The notes below the pieces were generated by a model. It was not told the DNA's origin and did not search any database. It worked only from the letters and a program-made list of their open reading frames with translations. 20,355 nucleotides of DNA from an uncultured Peptococcaceae bacterium (GTDB lineage Bacteria > Bacillota > Desulfitobacteriia > Desulfitobacteriales > Syntrophobotulaceae): assembly GCA_937892995.1 (NCBI GenBank), contig CALBJS010000322.1:1-20355 (forward strand), written 5' to 3'. This document shows, piece after piece, positions 1-7,708 of the stretch. The number at the start of each line of letters is the position of its first letter. The stretch's first letter is position 1. The position numbers and the translations under genes were made by a program.

Positions 1-1111
1 AGGTAACTTGAACTATCGTTTCCAAGGGAATACTACGTTTAAAATAACCTTCTTCCAGCAGGACGTTCAAAGTCGACTGAGCCGCAGACATTCCTCCCCA
101 GGCGTTGAAAATACTTTGATTAGCGGCTATTTCTTTCATAGCCGAAGGGGAAGGGGAATGGTCCGAGCCAATGATATCAATTTCTCCGCAAGCCAGAGCT
201 TTCCAGAGAGATTCTAGATGTTCTTGCTCACGTAGAGGCGGGGCACATTTAGCTAGCGGCCCGAGTCTTTCGAAATCTTCAATATTCAGACTTAAATAAT
301 GCGGACAGGTTTCAACTGTAACGTTGACCCCCCTTTCTTTGGCTTCTGTTATACGTTTTACAACTTCCCCGCTACTAACATGCAAAATGTGGAGTTTGCA
401 ATTGGTAACCTCAGCATAAGTTATTGCCCTAGTTACCGCTTCTACTTCCGAAATAAGCGGTCGAGATGCTACAAAATCCCGAATTGAGGTTCTGCCTTGA
501 TTGATACTTGCCGAAGCAAGACTGTTGGTGATAGTTTCATTTTCAGCATGAAGAGCAAGAATAGAATCAATCTCAGCTATTTTAGTCATGCCTTCCAATA
601 AATGCTTATCCTGCAAAAAGCTAAACTCTTTAATTCCACTATTGGACATAAAGCCCTTAAACCCAACAACTCCACATTCTTTTAATTCTAGGAGTTGGGC
701 GAGATTATCAGGAATCAGCCCTCCCCAGAGACCATAATCAACAATAGATTCCCGGTCGGCACATTCTTTTTTTTTTCGAAATGCTTCTACGGTAGTAAGA
801 GGCGGATTACTATTAAGGGGCATATCGAAGAAAGCAGTAACACCCCCTGCTGCTAAACTCCGGGAACCGGTAGCAAACCCTTCCCATTCAGTCCTACCAG
901 GCTCATTAAAGTGAACATGGGTATCGATTAACCCTGGTAGAATATGCAGACCGGAAGCATCTAACTCTTTCAGAGCTCTTTTTTCAGCAGGAATCTGCTC
1001 CCTGATTTCTTTAATCTTCTGATTCTTTATGGCCAGATCACCTTTGAAGATTTTATCCTTAGTTACTATTTGCCCATTGCGAATAATTAGATCATATTGT
1101 TCGGTGCTCAT
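1..1111 (-). CDS. allB: Allantoinase (second copy), 3' end cut off by window edge
   Basis: Cyclic amidohydrolase that would open the hydantoin ring of allantoin to give allantoate in the cytoplasm. I translated it from ATG at 1111; the frame stays open for 370 codons to the left edge, so the C-terminus is missing. Visible motifs are GLIDTHVHFNEPGRTEW (metal ligands H65, H67), GFKGFM with K152 as the expected carbamylated lysine, CKLHILHVSS, VETCPHY, the metal Asp in GSDHSPS, and IFNAWGG, which favours allantoinase over dihydroorotase. GGGAGG lies 8 nt before the ATG, inside the 3' end of the upstream M20 gene, which it overlaps by 20 bp, so translational coupling is likely. It is a diverged paralogue of the allantoinase at 2330-3691. 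A run of ten A (coding strand, 767-776) encodes RKKK at residues 112-115. It could instead be another hydantoinase-type ring hydrolase. Confidence 0.9.
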   Translation of the reverse strand, partial: MSTEQYDLIIRNGQIVTKDKIFKGDLAIKNQKIKEIREQIPAEKRALKELDASGLHILPGLIDTHVHFNEPGRTEWEGFATGSRSLAAGGVTAFFDMPLNSNPPLTTVEAFRKKKECADRESIVDYGLWGGLIPDNLAQLLELKECGVVGFKGFMSNSGIKEFSFLQDKHLLEGMTKIAEIDSILALHAENETITNSLASASINQGRTSIRDFVASRPLISEVEAVTRAITYAEVTNCKLHILHVSSGEVVKRITEAKERGVNVTVETCPHYLSLNIEDFERLGPLAKCAPPLREQEHLESLWKALACGEIDIIGSDHSPSPSAMKEIAANQSIFNAWGGMSAAQSTLNVLLEEGYFKRSIPLETIVQVT

Positions 1112-2267
1112 GGTTAAAGCCTCCCTTGACTTCCAACCAATAACCCTTGATTATTTCGGCCAAAGTCAAGATCGCATTCTGCATAGCGTTTTCGTCCAGA
1201 TCAAATTGGGGGTTATGGAGAAAGGTATTCGCTTCTTTTTGGCCTGCACCTATCAGAAAAAGGGTACCTGGCCTTTCCTGAAGATAAAAAGCAAAATCTT
1301 CACTTACCATTACCGGCCGGTTTGTTTTTACGAGTTTTTGCCCTGCTTCTTGGGCCGCTTTTCGAATTAGCTCCGCTAATCCCGAATCGTTCATTAAGAT
1401 CGGGGCAATTTGTCGGAAGTTAAGATCGCTTTTGAGCCGATAAGCTTTAGCGATATTCTCGGTGATGTTTTTAATTTCTTCCAGAATAAGCTGCCGGTTC
1501 TCAAAGGCCAAAGTCCTTAGAGAACCCTCAATAACCGCCACCTCCGGTATCACATTAAATATTGTTCCACTCTTGATCTTACCAATACTTAGGGAAGCAT
1601 ATTCCAAGGTTTTTAACACTCTGCCCGGAATCATATTAATCCCTGAGCATATCTCCGCTGCTCCGTTAATAGGATTAAGAGCCTTAAAAGGATAAGCCCC
1701 ATGTCCTCCTCGGCCTGTTAGGGTAATTTTAAATTTATCACTACCGGCCATTTGGGCTCCATCCTTAGCTTGAATTATTCCCGATTCCCATTCCGGCCAC
1801 AGGTGATAACCGATTATGGCCTCAACATCTTCTAGAACACCTTCAGCTATTAGTGTTTTAGCCCCTGTCCCGATTTCTTCGGCAGGTTGGAAAATTAGTT
1901 TTATACTTCCTTCAGGTACATAATTAACCTCGCTTAAATACTTTGCAAGGGTAAGTAGAATTGCCATGTGAGCATCATGACCACAAGCATGCATAAACCC
2001 TCGGTTTTTAGACTTAAAATCCAAGTTTGTTTCCTCTTGCAGGGGACAGGCATCCATGTCTGAGCGCAAAGCCAGCACGGGCTTCGTTTTATCCTTACCT
2101 GCGATATAACCAATTATCCCCATGCCTGCTATTCTCTCCGTCTTAATACCAATATCATTAAGATAAGTTTCAATAAAACAAGCAGTACCTTCTAATTCAA
2201 AGCCCACTTCCGGATACATGTGAAGATGTCGTCTTATTTGTCGTGCCTCTTTTAAGATATTATACAT
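1092..2267 (-). CDS. M20D-family metal-dependent amidohydrolase
   Basis: 391-residue zinc/manganese amidohydrolase of the hippurate/indole-acetyl-amino-acid hydrolase type (peptidase M20D), of the usual length. The family cleaves N-acyl amino acids. HACGHDAH (residues 93-100; C95 and H97 are expected ligands), QPAEE (the Glu pair near 131), GYHLWPE and a C-terminal LHNPQF with the last His are all present, so the active site looks intact. ATG at 2267 has GGTGAGG just upstream. It sits between two allantoinase genes in one leftward operon. Canonical allantoate amidohydrolase (AllC) belongs to a different M20 branch (hydantoinase/carbamoylase) whose motifs I do not see here, so a role on allantoate or another ureide is inferred from context only. 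It may instead deacylate a side product. Confidence 0.9.
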   Translation of the reverse strand: MYNILKEARQIRRHLHMYPEVGFELEGTACFIETYLNDIGIKTERIAGMGIIGYIAGKDKTKPVLALRSDMDACPLQEETNLDFKSKNRGFMHACGHDAHMAILLTLAKYLSEVNYVPEGSIKLIFQPAEEIGTGAKTLIAEGVLEDVEAIIGYHLWPEWESGIIQAKDGAQMAGSDKFKITLTGRGGHGAYPFKALNPINGAAEICSGINMIPGRVLKTLEYASLSIGKIKSGTIFNVIPEVAVIEGSLRTLAFENRQLILEEIKNITENIAKAYRLKSDLNFRQIAPILMNDSGLAELIRKAAQEAGQKLVKTNRPVMVSEDFAFYLQERPGTLFLIGAGQKEANTFLHNPQFDLDENAMQNAILTLAEIIKGYWLEVKGGFNHEHRTI

Positions 2268-2329
2268 ATAGCCTCACCACCATAATAGGTTCTCTACTAG
2301 AGAAACCGGTTTTCTTTGCCCTAATAAGT

Positions 2330-3691
2330 CTACATCATTCTGGGATTAATAAATATGCCAAAGCCTTCATTTACCTTAAATATTCCTTGGTCAAAAACTA
2401 TTTCCCCTCGGATAATAGTTTTCTCAACTATACCTTTACCTTGGGTTCCCACAAAAGCAGAAATTGGATTTTTATAAAATAAATCACCAGATTCAACGTT
2501 CCAAGGTGTTTCCGGATTAACAATTACGAGATCCGCATCGGAACCAAGCCTTAAAGCTCCTTTGCGTGGATACAATCCAAATACCCTGGAAGGATTATAA
2601 GAAAGCACCTTCGCTAGCAGTGCCGGATTGAGTTTTCGCTTATGATACATTTCATTAAACATGATTTGAAATGTTGTCTGGAGGCCACTTATTCCCGTCC
2701 AAGCTTGCCAAATATCACTTAGGCCTTTTTCCTTTTCAGCTGGGGCACAGGGTGAATGATCTGAGGCTAGGCAGTCAAGAGTGCCGTCTAAGACATAGGC
2801 CCATAACTGTTCCCTCTCTTTTTCAGAGCGTATGGGTGGTGCACATTTGAAAAGGGGACCTTTTTCTTTGAAAATATCGTCATTAAAAATAAGATAATGA
2901 GAACATGTTTCTGCAGTTACATCAAGTCCTGCTGCTTTAGCCTTTTTGATTACCTCCGCTACATCAGGATGACTAACATGACAAATATGAACCTTGGCCT
3001 TAGTTTCCTTTGCTAATTCTATAACATTAGTCACTGCAAGGATCTCAGCAATTACAGGTCGCGAATTAAGATAATCGGCTATATTATTTCTACCCTCTTT
3101 TTGGGCATTGCTTTCCTCTTGTCTAATAATAGAAATATCCTCGCAATGAATACCGATTCTTATTCCCAATTTGGCCGCTTGTTGTAATCCGGCCCTAAGA
3201 AGGCCTAGATCTAGGGGAGAGTAATCAGATGAAACGGGTCCTAGAAAAACTTTAAGACTTGCTGCCCCTTGGCCATATAAATCATTTAAATGCCCAAGAT
3301 TGTTGTCAATAAACCCTCCCCATAAAGCAAAATCGACATATGCTTTATCATTTAGCAGCCTGGCTTTGGCCCTAAAATTTTCGGCTGTTATCGGTGAAGG
3401 GGTATTCTGAAGGGGCATATCAATAATCGTAGTGATCCCGCCGGCTGCCGCACTCCGAGTGCCGTGAAGAATATCTTCTCTCCACTCGAAACCTGGTTCG
3501 TTCAAGTGGACATGACAATCTATCATACCTGGAAAAATAAGCTTGCCGGAAGCATCGATGACTTCTTTAGCAGATAAATTTCCTTCATCCTTAGAGATTA
3601 ATACAATTTTATTGCTTTTAATCCCAATCGTTCCAAGGGTCGTGCCATCAATTCCTACTAGACAGCCACCTTTAATGATTAAATCAAACAT
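2330..3691 (-). CDS. allB: Allantoinase (first copy)
   Basis: 453-residue cyclic amidohydrolase converting allantoin to allantoate. Motifs in order: MIDCHVHLNEPGFEW (H60, H62), ASLKVFLG with K147 as the expected carbamylated bridging lysine, KVHICHVSHPD, AETCSHYL, the metal Asp in ASDHSPC, and IWQAWTGISGLQ, which is typical of allantoinases rather than PyrC. The reading frame is open 14 codons further upstream (to 3733), but I choose ATG 3691: residues from MFDLIIKGG match family N-termini, and the extra segment reads through hairpin DNA. GGGGAGG ends 14 nt upstream, longer than usual; an ATG-GTA-TAG minigene sits at the optimal distance (see findings). It is second in the operon after the carbamoyltransferase; 62 bp separate it from the M20 gene. 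Confidence 0.93.
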   Translation of the reverse strand: MFDLIIKGGCLVGIDGTTLGTIGIKSNKIVLISKDEGNLSAKEVIDASGKLIFPGMIDCHVHLNEPGFEWREDILHGTRSAAAGGITTIIDMPLQNTPSPITAENFRAKARLLNDKAYVDFALWGGFIDNNLGHLNDLYGQGAASLKVFLGPVSSDYSPLDLGLLRAGLQQAAKLGIRIGIHCEDISIIRQEESNAQKEGRNNIADYLNSRPVIAEILAVTNVIELAKETKAKVHICHVSHPDVAEVIKKAKAAGLDVTAETCSHYLIFNDDIFKEKGPLFKCAPPIRSEKEREQLWAYVLDGTLDCLASDHSPCAPAEKEKGLSDIWQAWTGISGLQTTFQIMFNEMYHKRKLNPALLAKVLSYNPSRVFGLYPRKGALRLGSDADLVIVNPETPWNVESGDLFYKNPISAFVGTQGKGIVEKTIIRGEIVFDQGIFKVNEGFGIFINPRMM

Positions 3692-3704
3692 TCTATACCA
3701 TTCT

Positions 3705-3791
3705 ACCTCCCCGGCTGTATTAATAACAGCCAAAAATTTGGCAATACTGCCCCATATTCAGATAAAGGGGCGTTAGTACAGCCCCTTTATC
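3705..3791 (-). promoter_or_regulatory. Hairpin-rich leader in front of the first allantoinase
   Basis: Three inverted repeats lie in the space between the carbamoyltransferase gene and allB. (1) An 11 bp perfect stem, GATAAAGGGGC at 3761-3771 with its complement at 3781-3791; no T-run follows on the minus strand, so it is not a standard terminator. (2) GCCAAA/TTTGGC at 3729-3742. (3) GGCTGT/ACAGCC at 3713-3731, directly against the GGGGAGG ribosome binding site (3706-3712). Stems 2 and 3 share three bases and cannot form together. Possible roles are mRNA end protection, processing, or translational control. The repeats are seen directly; function is inference. Confidence 0.5.
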
Positions 3792-3865
3792 AATTTCTTA
3801 AATTCAATTTGTTGCCAATTTTTATTCAAATAATCCCTATCGAGAATTCTATCAGGATTTAGGGT

Positions 3866-4873
3866 TTAATCCAAGCCAACCATGGAGGTGATCAAAGCCA
3901 TCCGAATAGGAATTCCATAGGCAACTTGTTTGAAGTATAGCTCGTTATCGGTGTTATCTATTTCGAAATCGAATTCACCGGCAAATCTAGGCAGAGAATG
4001 CATAATTCCTACAGTTTTGCCTTTTTCTTCCTTAGCTCTAATCAGAGGTTCCATGCCAATGTAATAGCTCTTCGCATATTCCATGTATAATTCTCTGGCA
4101 TCTCCACCTTTAGGAATACGGCAACCTGGGAGATAGACAGCATCACTTTCCACGATTAGATCCTCATGTTCTTTAACACTAGGGTCAAAGACTTCGGTTA
4201 CCTTAGCACCGGTAGCACGCAGTTTCTCTAATTGTTCTTCGGGAACAGGCAGATCTTTGGGACCGGCATAGACAATCTCTGCACCCATGATCGCCGCTCC
4301 TAAAGCACAAGAGTGACCGCTGCGGGCCCGGGAAAGGTCCGGACAAGATACCAATAATTTTGTTCCTTCCAGAGTACCGCGAATTCTCCAGAGGGTATAA
4401 ACATCAAGTAATCCTTGAGTTGGATGGGTAATGCTGCCATAACCACCGCTTATGACCGGGATACTAGCTGCGGGCAAGGCGTCAAAGACTACCTTTTCAT
4501 CAGGATGACGCAGAACAAGTATGTCTGCATATTGAGAAATTACTCTCAGCATATCCCACATGGATTCATCTTTGGCTGCCGAAGTAGTCTGGGTAGGATT
4601 GGACTCGGTGATAACTGAACCTCCGAGCCTATGCATTGCTGTTTCAGTACTGAATCTGGTCCTGGTACTGGGCTCGAAGAACAGAGCACACATCACTTTG
4701 TCACTCATAATATTCAGACCAATTCGCGTGTAAGGTTCCATCATTTCGGCAACTTTGAAAAGGGCAGTCATCTCTTCTCTGGTTAAATCCGAGAGAAAAC
4801 TGTATTTCTTTCCTTTTAAGTTGGTAGCTTGGACATAATCTTTTAGTTTAATAGGACTATAAACACCGGCCAT
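3866..4873 (-). CDS. Carbamoyltransferase, aspartate-carbamoyltransferase-like; probably ureide-specific
   Basis: 335-residue member of the aspartate/ornithine carbamoyltransferase superfamily. The carbamoyl-phosphate site is intact: FFEPSTRTR (STRTR 69-73), K101, H150PTQ. The amino-acid side differs from PyrB: HPLPR is HSLPR (292-296), and the Arg-x-Gln segment that binds aspartate (TRVQ in E. coli) is replaced by LPGCRIPKGG near 249-256. It is also longer than typical PyrB (about 305-310). Neighbouring AllB, AllE, AllA and carbamate kinase suggest phosphorolysis of a ureide (ureidoglycine or oxalurate type), giving carbamoyl phosphate for ATP synthesis. From memory, a ureidoglycine carbamoyltransferase of this superfamily was proposed in Rubrobacter xylanophilus; homology to it is not tested here. 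ATG at 4873 has AAAGGATG 11 nt upstream. First gene of the leftward operon. Confidence 0.85.
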   Translation of the reverse strand: MAGVYSPIKLKDYVQATNLKGKKYSFLSDLTREEMTALFKVAEMMEPYTRIGLNIMSDKVMCALFFEPSTRTRFSTETAMHRLGGSVITESNPTQTTSAAKDESMWDMLRVISQYADILVLRHPDEKVVFDALPAASIPVISGGYGSITHPTQGLLDVYTLWRIRGTLEGTKLLVSCPDLSRARSGHSCALGAAIMGAEIVYAGPKDLPVPEEQLEKLRATGAKVTEVFDPSVKEHEDLIVESDAVYLPGCRIPKGGDARELYMEYAKSYYIGMEPLIRAKEEKGKTVGIMHSLPRFAGEFDFEIDNTDNELYFKQVAYGIPIRMALITSMVGLD

Positions 4874-5211
4874 TTTTAATAATACATCCTTTCACTATAT
4901 TTTTGACTAAATTCGTTAATCTTAAATTCTATAAATGAAATTATATGCCTTTTACCATTGTGGATAATTGTTTGATTGTTTTTCTATCATACCTTACCAA
5001 ATAAGGTTATTGTAATAAGTTTATTATCGGGATACCTTTAGCACCTACTTTTAGCACATACTTTTATTCATAACTATTTCGCTACTCCGTCTTATCCCCT
5101 CATGATATGTATATGTATCAGTAATTGTCTATCTTAGATAAAGGATAAGCATAGGAACGTGTTGAAAATAAATAATAGGACACAATATTATTTTGAAAGG
5201 ATGTTATAACT
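4874..5211. promoter_or_regulatory. Divergent control region of the allantoin operons
   Basis: 338 bp AT-rich region without a convincing gene, between the leftward carbamoyltransferase operon and rightward allE. It holds a hairpin/operator-like repeat ACCTTA-CCAAA-TAAGGT (4991-5007), two direct copies of a 13 bp unit TTTAGCACNTACT (period 13, about 5037-5062), and an imperfect palindrome TGATATGTATATGTATCA (5103-5120). A clear -10 exists for the leftward operon. For allE the best match is TTGAAA-18-TATTAT (5162-5191), but its start point would fall inside the ribosome binding site, so I do not trust it. No known riboswitch fold was recognised. Confidence 0.5.
4940..4968 (-). promoter_or_regulatory. 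Candidate sigma-A promoter of the leftward allantoin operon
   Basis: On the minus strand a perfect TATAAT -10 (4940-4945) is preceded at 17 bp by ATTATC (4963-4968), a poor -35. The predicted start lies about 60 nt before the carbamoyltransferase ATG. A weak -35 fits a promoter that needs an activator. Confidence 0.45.
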
Positions 5212-5973
5212 ATGGGTTATCCAAACGACATTTTATCAACTAGGGCTATTATTAAACATGGCAGGTATGCCTTAATTCCCCCTGAAGGAAGAGTGAACAA
5301 CGTAATCCCTAATCTTGATAAATGTTTTACAAGTGTACTTAGTTCTCCTGAACTTGGAACCAAATTTGCACTTTACACCGTATCAGTATCTCCTGAAGGT
5401 GGTACTACCAAAGACTTCTATGAAGATGGTATTGAAACGTTTGTCTTTAGCATGGAAGGTAAAGGCAAAGTTACCGTCGATGGAAAAGAATATGATGTCC
5501 AAGAAGGTGGGTATGTATTTGCCCCTGCTTCAGTGGGACTAGGTTTCAAAAATGACTCCGGTGAACCTTGGAAATTGTTCCTTTATAAACAACGCTATCG
5601 TGCCCTCGAAGGTTATGCAGCCAGAGTGGTTGTCGGCAATATCAACGACATTCCTGAAGTAAACTATGATGGCATGGAAAATGTACTTTTAAGAGATTTA
5701 CTACCAACAGATCTAGGCTTTGATGTTAACTTCCACACCCTATCCTTCTTACCGGGAGGAACCCATCCCTTCGTAGAAACCCATCTTCAGGAACATGGAC
5801 TCTACTTCTATGAAGGAGAAGGCTTATATTTATTAGATGATACTTGGGTTCCCGTAAAGAAAGATGACTACATCTGGTTTGGGCCTTATGTTCCCCAAGC
5901 ATTCTATGGTACCGGTCGGGGAAGAGCAACATACATCTATACCAAAGACTGTAACAGAGATGTCCAATTATAA
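5212..5973 (+). CDS. allE: (S)-ureidoglycine aminohydrolase
   Basis: 253-residue bicupin that releases ammonia from (S)-ureidoglycine to give (S)-ureidoglycolate, the step after allantoate hydrolysis. It aligns by eye along its full length with E. coli AllE (YlbA): N-terminal RAIIKHGRYALIPPEGRV, the IETF strand of cupin 1, and the metal site of cupin 2 with E189, H191, H195 and Q229 (segment VETHLQEHG), plus the C-terminal IYTKDCNRDV. All four manganese ligands known from plant and bacterial homologues are present. Start ATG 5212 follows GAAAGGATG by a good distance. It is divergent from the carbamoyltransferase operon and heads the allE-asparaginase-allA group. Confidence 0.96.
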   Translation: MGYPNDILSTRAIIKHGRYALIPPEGRVNNVIPNLDKCFTSVLSSPELGTKFALYTVSVSPEGGTTKDFYEDGIETFVFSMEGKGKVTVDGKEYDVQEGGYVFAPASVGLGFKNDSGEPWKLFLYKQRYRALEGYAARVVVGNINDIPEVNYDGMENVLLRDLLPTDLGFDVNFHTLSFLPGGTHPFVETHLQEHGLYFYEGEGLYLLDDTWVPVKKDDYIWFGPYVPQAFYGTGRGRATYIYTKDCNRDVQL

Positions 5974-6034
5974 TCCCTACCCTAGGTAGATTCTTCTCCG
6001 GACACTTCAATTGCTTAAATAAATGTAGCGATAC

Positions 6035-6043
6035 TGCTATAAT
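6035..6043 (+). promoter_or_regulatory. Extended -10 promoter before the asparaginase-family gene
   Basis: TGCTATAAT is a perfect extended -10 (TGn-TATAAT). No good -35 exists at 17 bp (TTAAAT), though TTGCTT lies 21 bp upstream. The predicted start near 6050 leaves a 32 nt leader with AAGGGGAT before the ATG. This suggests the downstream genes can be expressed apart from allE. A TAGC-GATACT-GCTA repeat overlaps the -10. Confidence 0.5.
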
Positions 6044-6081
6044 GAAAGAAACAATATTTCATTATTAGAAGGGGATATAAA

Positions 6082-7054
6082 ATGGCTAAAATTCAACTTA
6101 TCGCTACCGGCGGAACCATTGCTATGTCAAAAGATAAATTCGGAAAATCTGTTCCGGCTTTTTCAGCAAACGATTTGCTTAGTAACCTCCCTAAATCGCA
6201 CCAAGAAATACAATGGGCTGTACTAAACTTTAGTAATGTGGCGAGCTGTAATATGTCCCCTGATAAAATGTTAGCTTTAAGTATGGAAGTTCAAAACCTC
6301 TTAAAAGATCCGGAAATTCAGGGTGTTATTATCACTCATGGAACCGATACTTTAGAAGAAACAGCATATTTTTTAGATCTTACTATAGATGATCCTAGAC
6401 CAATAATTCTTACAGCAGCACAGCGGGATGCCTCAGAAAGTGATACGGACGGGCCTCGAAACTTAAAAAATGCTATGCTGATTGCTCTGGATAAGCAGGC
6501 GATTAGACGGGGAGTCCTCATCTGTTTTAATGAGGAAATATATGCGGCCCGTGATGTCCGTAAGCTTCATACCAGTCAAGTCAATGCCTTTAGCTCAGGA
6601 AACTATGGAGCACTAGGGTTCCTAGATGGAAACAGGGTAATTTGGAATCGAAGACCTGCTTTGACTGTAAAACTCGGAACTCCTAAAGTTTTAGCTAATA
6701 TTCCTATTTGTAAAATCTATACCGGTATGAAAGCTGCCGATCTTCAATACCGATGGCTTAGTACTTGAATCTTTTGGCAGAGGGAACGTTCCTCCCGATT
6801 TAGTTCCTTTTGTTGAGCATACGGCATCGCAGGGAATTCCCGTAGTGATTACCTCCCGTTGTTTATTCGGAAACACCGCCCCCGCCTATGGTTACCAGGG
6901 CGGAGGAGCCGACCTGGAAAGGGCGGGTGCCTGGTTCGCCCAAGACTTATCAACCGAAAAAGTTAGAATTCTAATGAGTGTGGCCTTGGGTTTAGGTCTT
7001 TCCCAAGATGAATTAAAGAAGATTATTCAACTAAGAGGTATCGGTCAATTCTAA
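6082..7054 (+). pseudogene. Asparaginase-family amidohydrolase, frameshifted
   Basis: Two adjacent frames together encode one type I/II L-asparaginase fold protein of about 326 residues, the usual length. Frame 1 (6082-6768) has the active-site ATGGTIA (T9-T12), HGTDT (86-90) and K161. It ends at TGA 6766-6768. The C-terminal part continues in the next frame from within 6731-6765 to TAA at 7052-7054, with TDGLVLESFGRGNVPP and TSRCLFGNTAP. The distance between GMKAADL and GLVLE is about five residues shorter than in E. coli AnsB, which fits a small deletion of 14 or 17 bases rather than one lost base. No classical slippery site is seen, so programmed shifting is unlikely. Its place between allE and allA suggests an amide- or ureide-hydrolysing role before inactivation, or a sequencing fault. 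Confidence 0.8.
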
Positions 7055-7105
7055 AAAGTTTCTTATTTTTACTTGAATGATTTTTGCCTGAAAGGAGACT
7101 AAACA

Positions 7106-7630
7106 TTGGAAAATAAAATTATTAAGGTTCAACCTTTAACCAAAAAAGCCTTCGAGCCTTTCGGCCATGTGCTTATGATGAATCCAGGTCAACCACTTAT
7201 TAAGCCAGAACCACCACAATTCACGGATCGGATGCCTTTCTTTGTCGATGACGGAGAAGCGGATTTTGTGTATGCTTTATTAGAAAGACGTGAATTCAAG
7301 CTGACTAACCTGGAAAGACATTTAAAAGTTACTCAGGGCTTCTTCCCCCTTTACGGAGGCCCGGCAATCATTACGGTTGCTCCTCCGACAGACCCCAATG
7401 ACCTCGAAACTCTTCCTTCCCCTGATTCGATTAAAGCTTTTCTTCTGGAAAGTTACACAGCCTTTGTTATTAAGCGGGGAGTATGGCATGGCATGATCTT
7501 CCCCTTAGAAGAAAGATTCGGTTATATTCTCGCTACCAGAGACAAAACAACCGATGAATCTCTCGCTCCTTTATATGATGGAGACGTACAAATACGTGAT
7601 CTCGGAGCTACTTACGAGCTTCTGCTTTAA
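7106..7630 (+). CDS. allA: Ureidoglycolate lyase
   Basis: 174-residue protein of the AllA family, cleaving (S)-ureidoglycolate to glyoxylate and urea. Family features seen: FEPFGHVL near residues 16-23, LERHLKVTQGFFPL (ERH 70-72), VAPPTDPND (91-99), and the C-terminal GVWHGMIFPL with H128. Length is close to the 160-170 usual for the family. The start is a TTG at 7106 with AAAGGAG 8 nt upstream; no ATG gives a better fit. It lies 51 bp after the broken asparaginase gene, with no terminator between them, so it is likely co-transcribed, and it is followed by a strong terminator. Product glyoxylate joins central metabolism; no urease is visible in the window. Confidence 0.9.
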   Translation: MENKIIKVQPLTKKAFEPFGHVLMMNPGQPLIKPEPPQFTDRMPFFVDDGEADFVYALLERREFKLTNLERHLKVTQGFFPLYGGPAIITVAPPTDPNDLETLPSPDSIKAFLLESYTAFVIKRGVWHGMIFPLEERFGYILATRDKTTDESLAPLYDGDVQIRDLGATYELLL

Positions 7631-7677
7631 AACCTTTTTATACTTCTATCAAAATGCCCCCCTCCTTCTTATATTCA

Positions 7678-7708
7678 GAACGCCTAAATTGCTTAGGCGT
7701 TCATTTTT
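7678..7708 (+). terminator. Intrinsic terminator after allA
   Basis: Perfect 10 bp stem GAACGCCTAA / TTAGGCGTTC around a 5 nt loop (ATTGC), followed by ATTTTT. It separates allA from ridA. Confidence 0.85.

Noticed and set aside
2330..3691. Dihydroorotase (pyrC) for the cyclic amidohydrolases
   Set aside because: The WQAW/FNAW segment and the partner genes AllE and AllA fit allantoinase better.
3761..3791. The 11 bp stem upstream of allB as a standard terminator
   Set aside because: No T-run follows on the transcribed strand; kept only as a leader hairpin.
3866..4873. Calling the carbamoyltransferase pyrB
   Set aside because: Changes at the aspartate-binding positions and the surrounding ureide genes argue against it, and no other pyr gene is nearby.
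5162..5191. TTGAAA-18-TATTAT as the allE promoter
   Set aside because: The predicted start would lie inside the ribosome binding site, leaving no usable leader.
5977..5989. CTACC-CTA-GGTAG as terminator after allE
   Set aside because: Five-base stem with a three-base loop and no T-run; too weak to call.
6731..6768. Programmed +1 frameshift in the asparaginase-family gene
   Set aside because: No slippery heptamer, rare-codon pause or stimulatory stem is seen, and the joint appears several residues short; a deletion explains it better.
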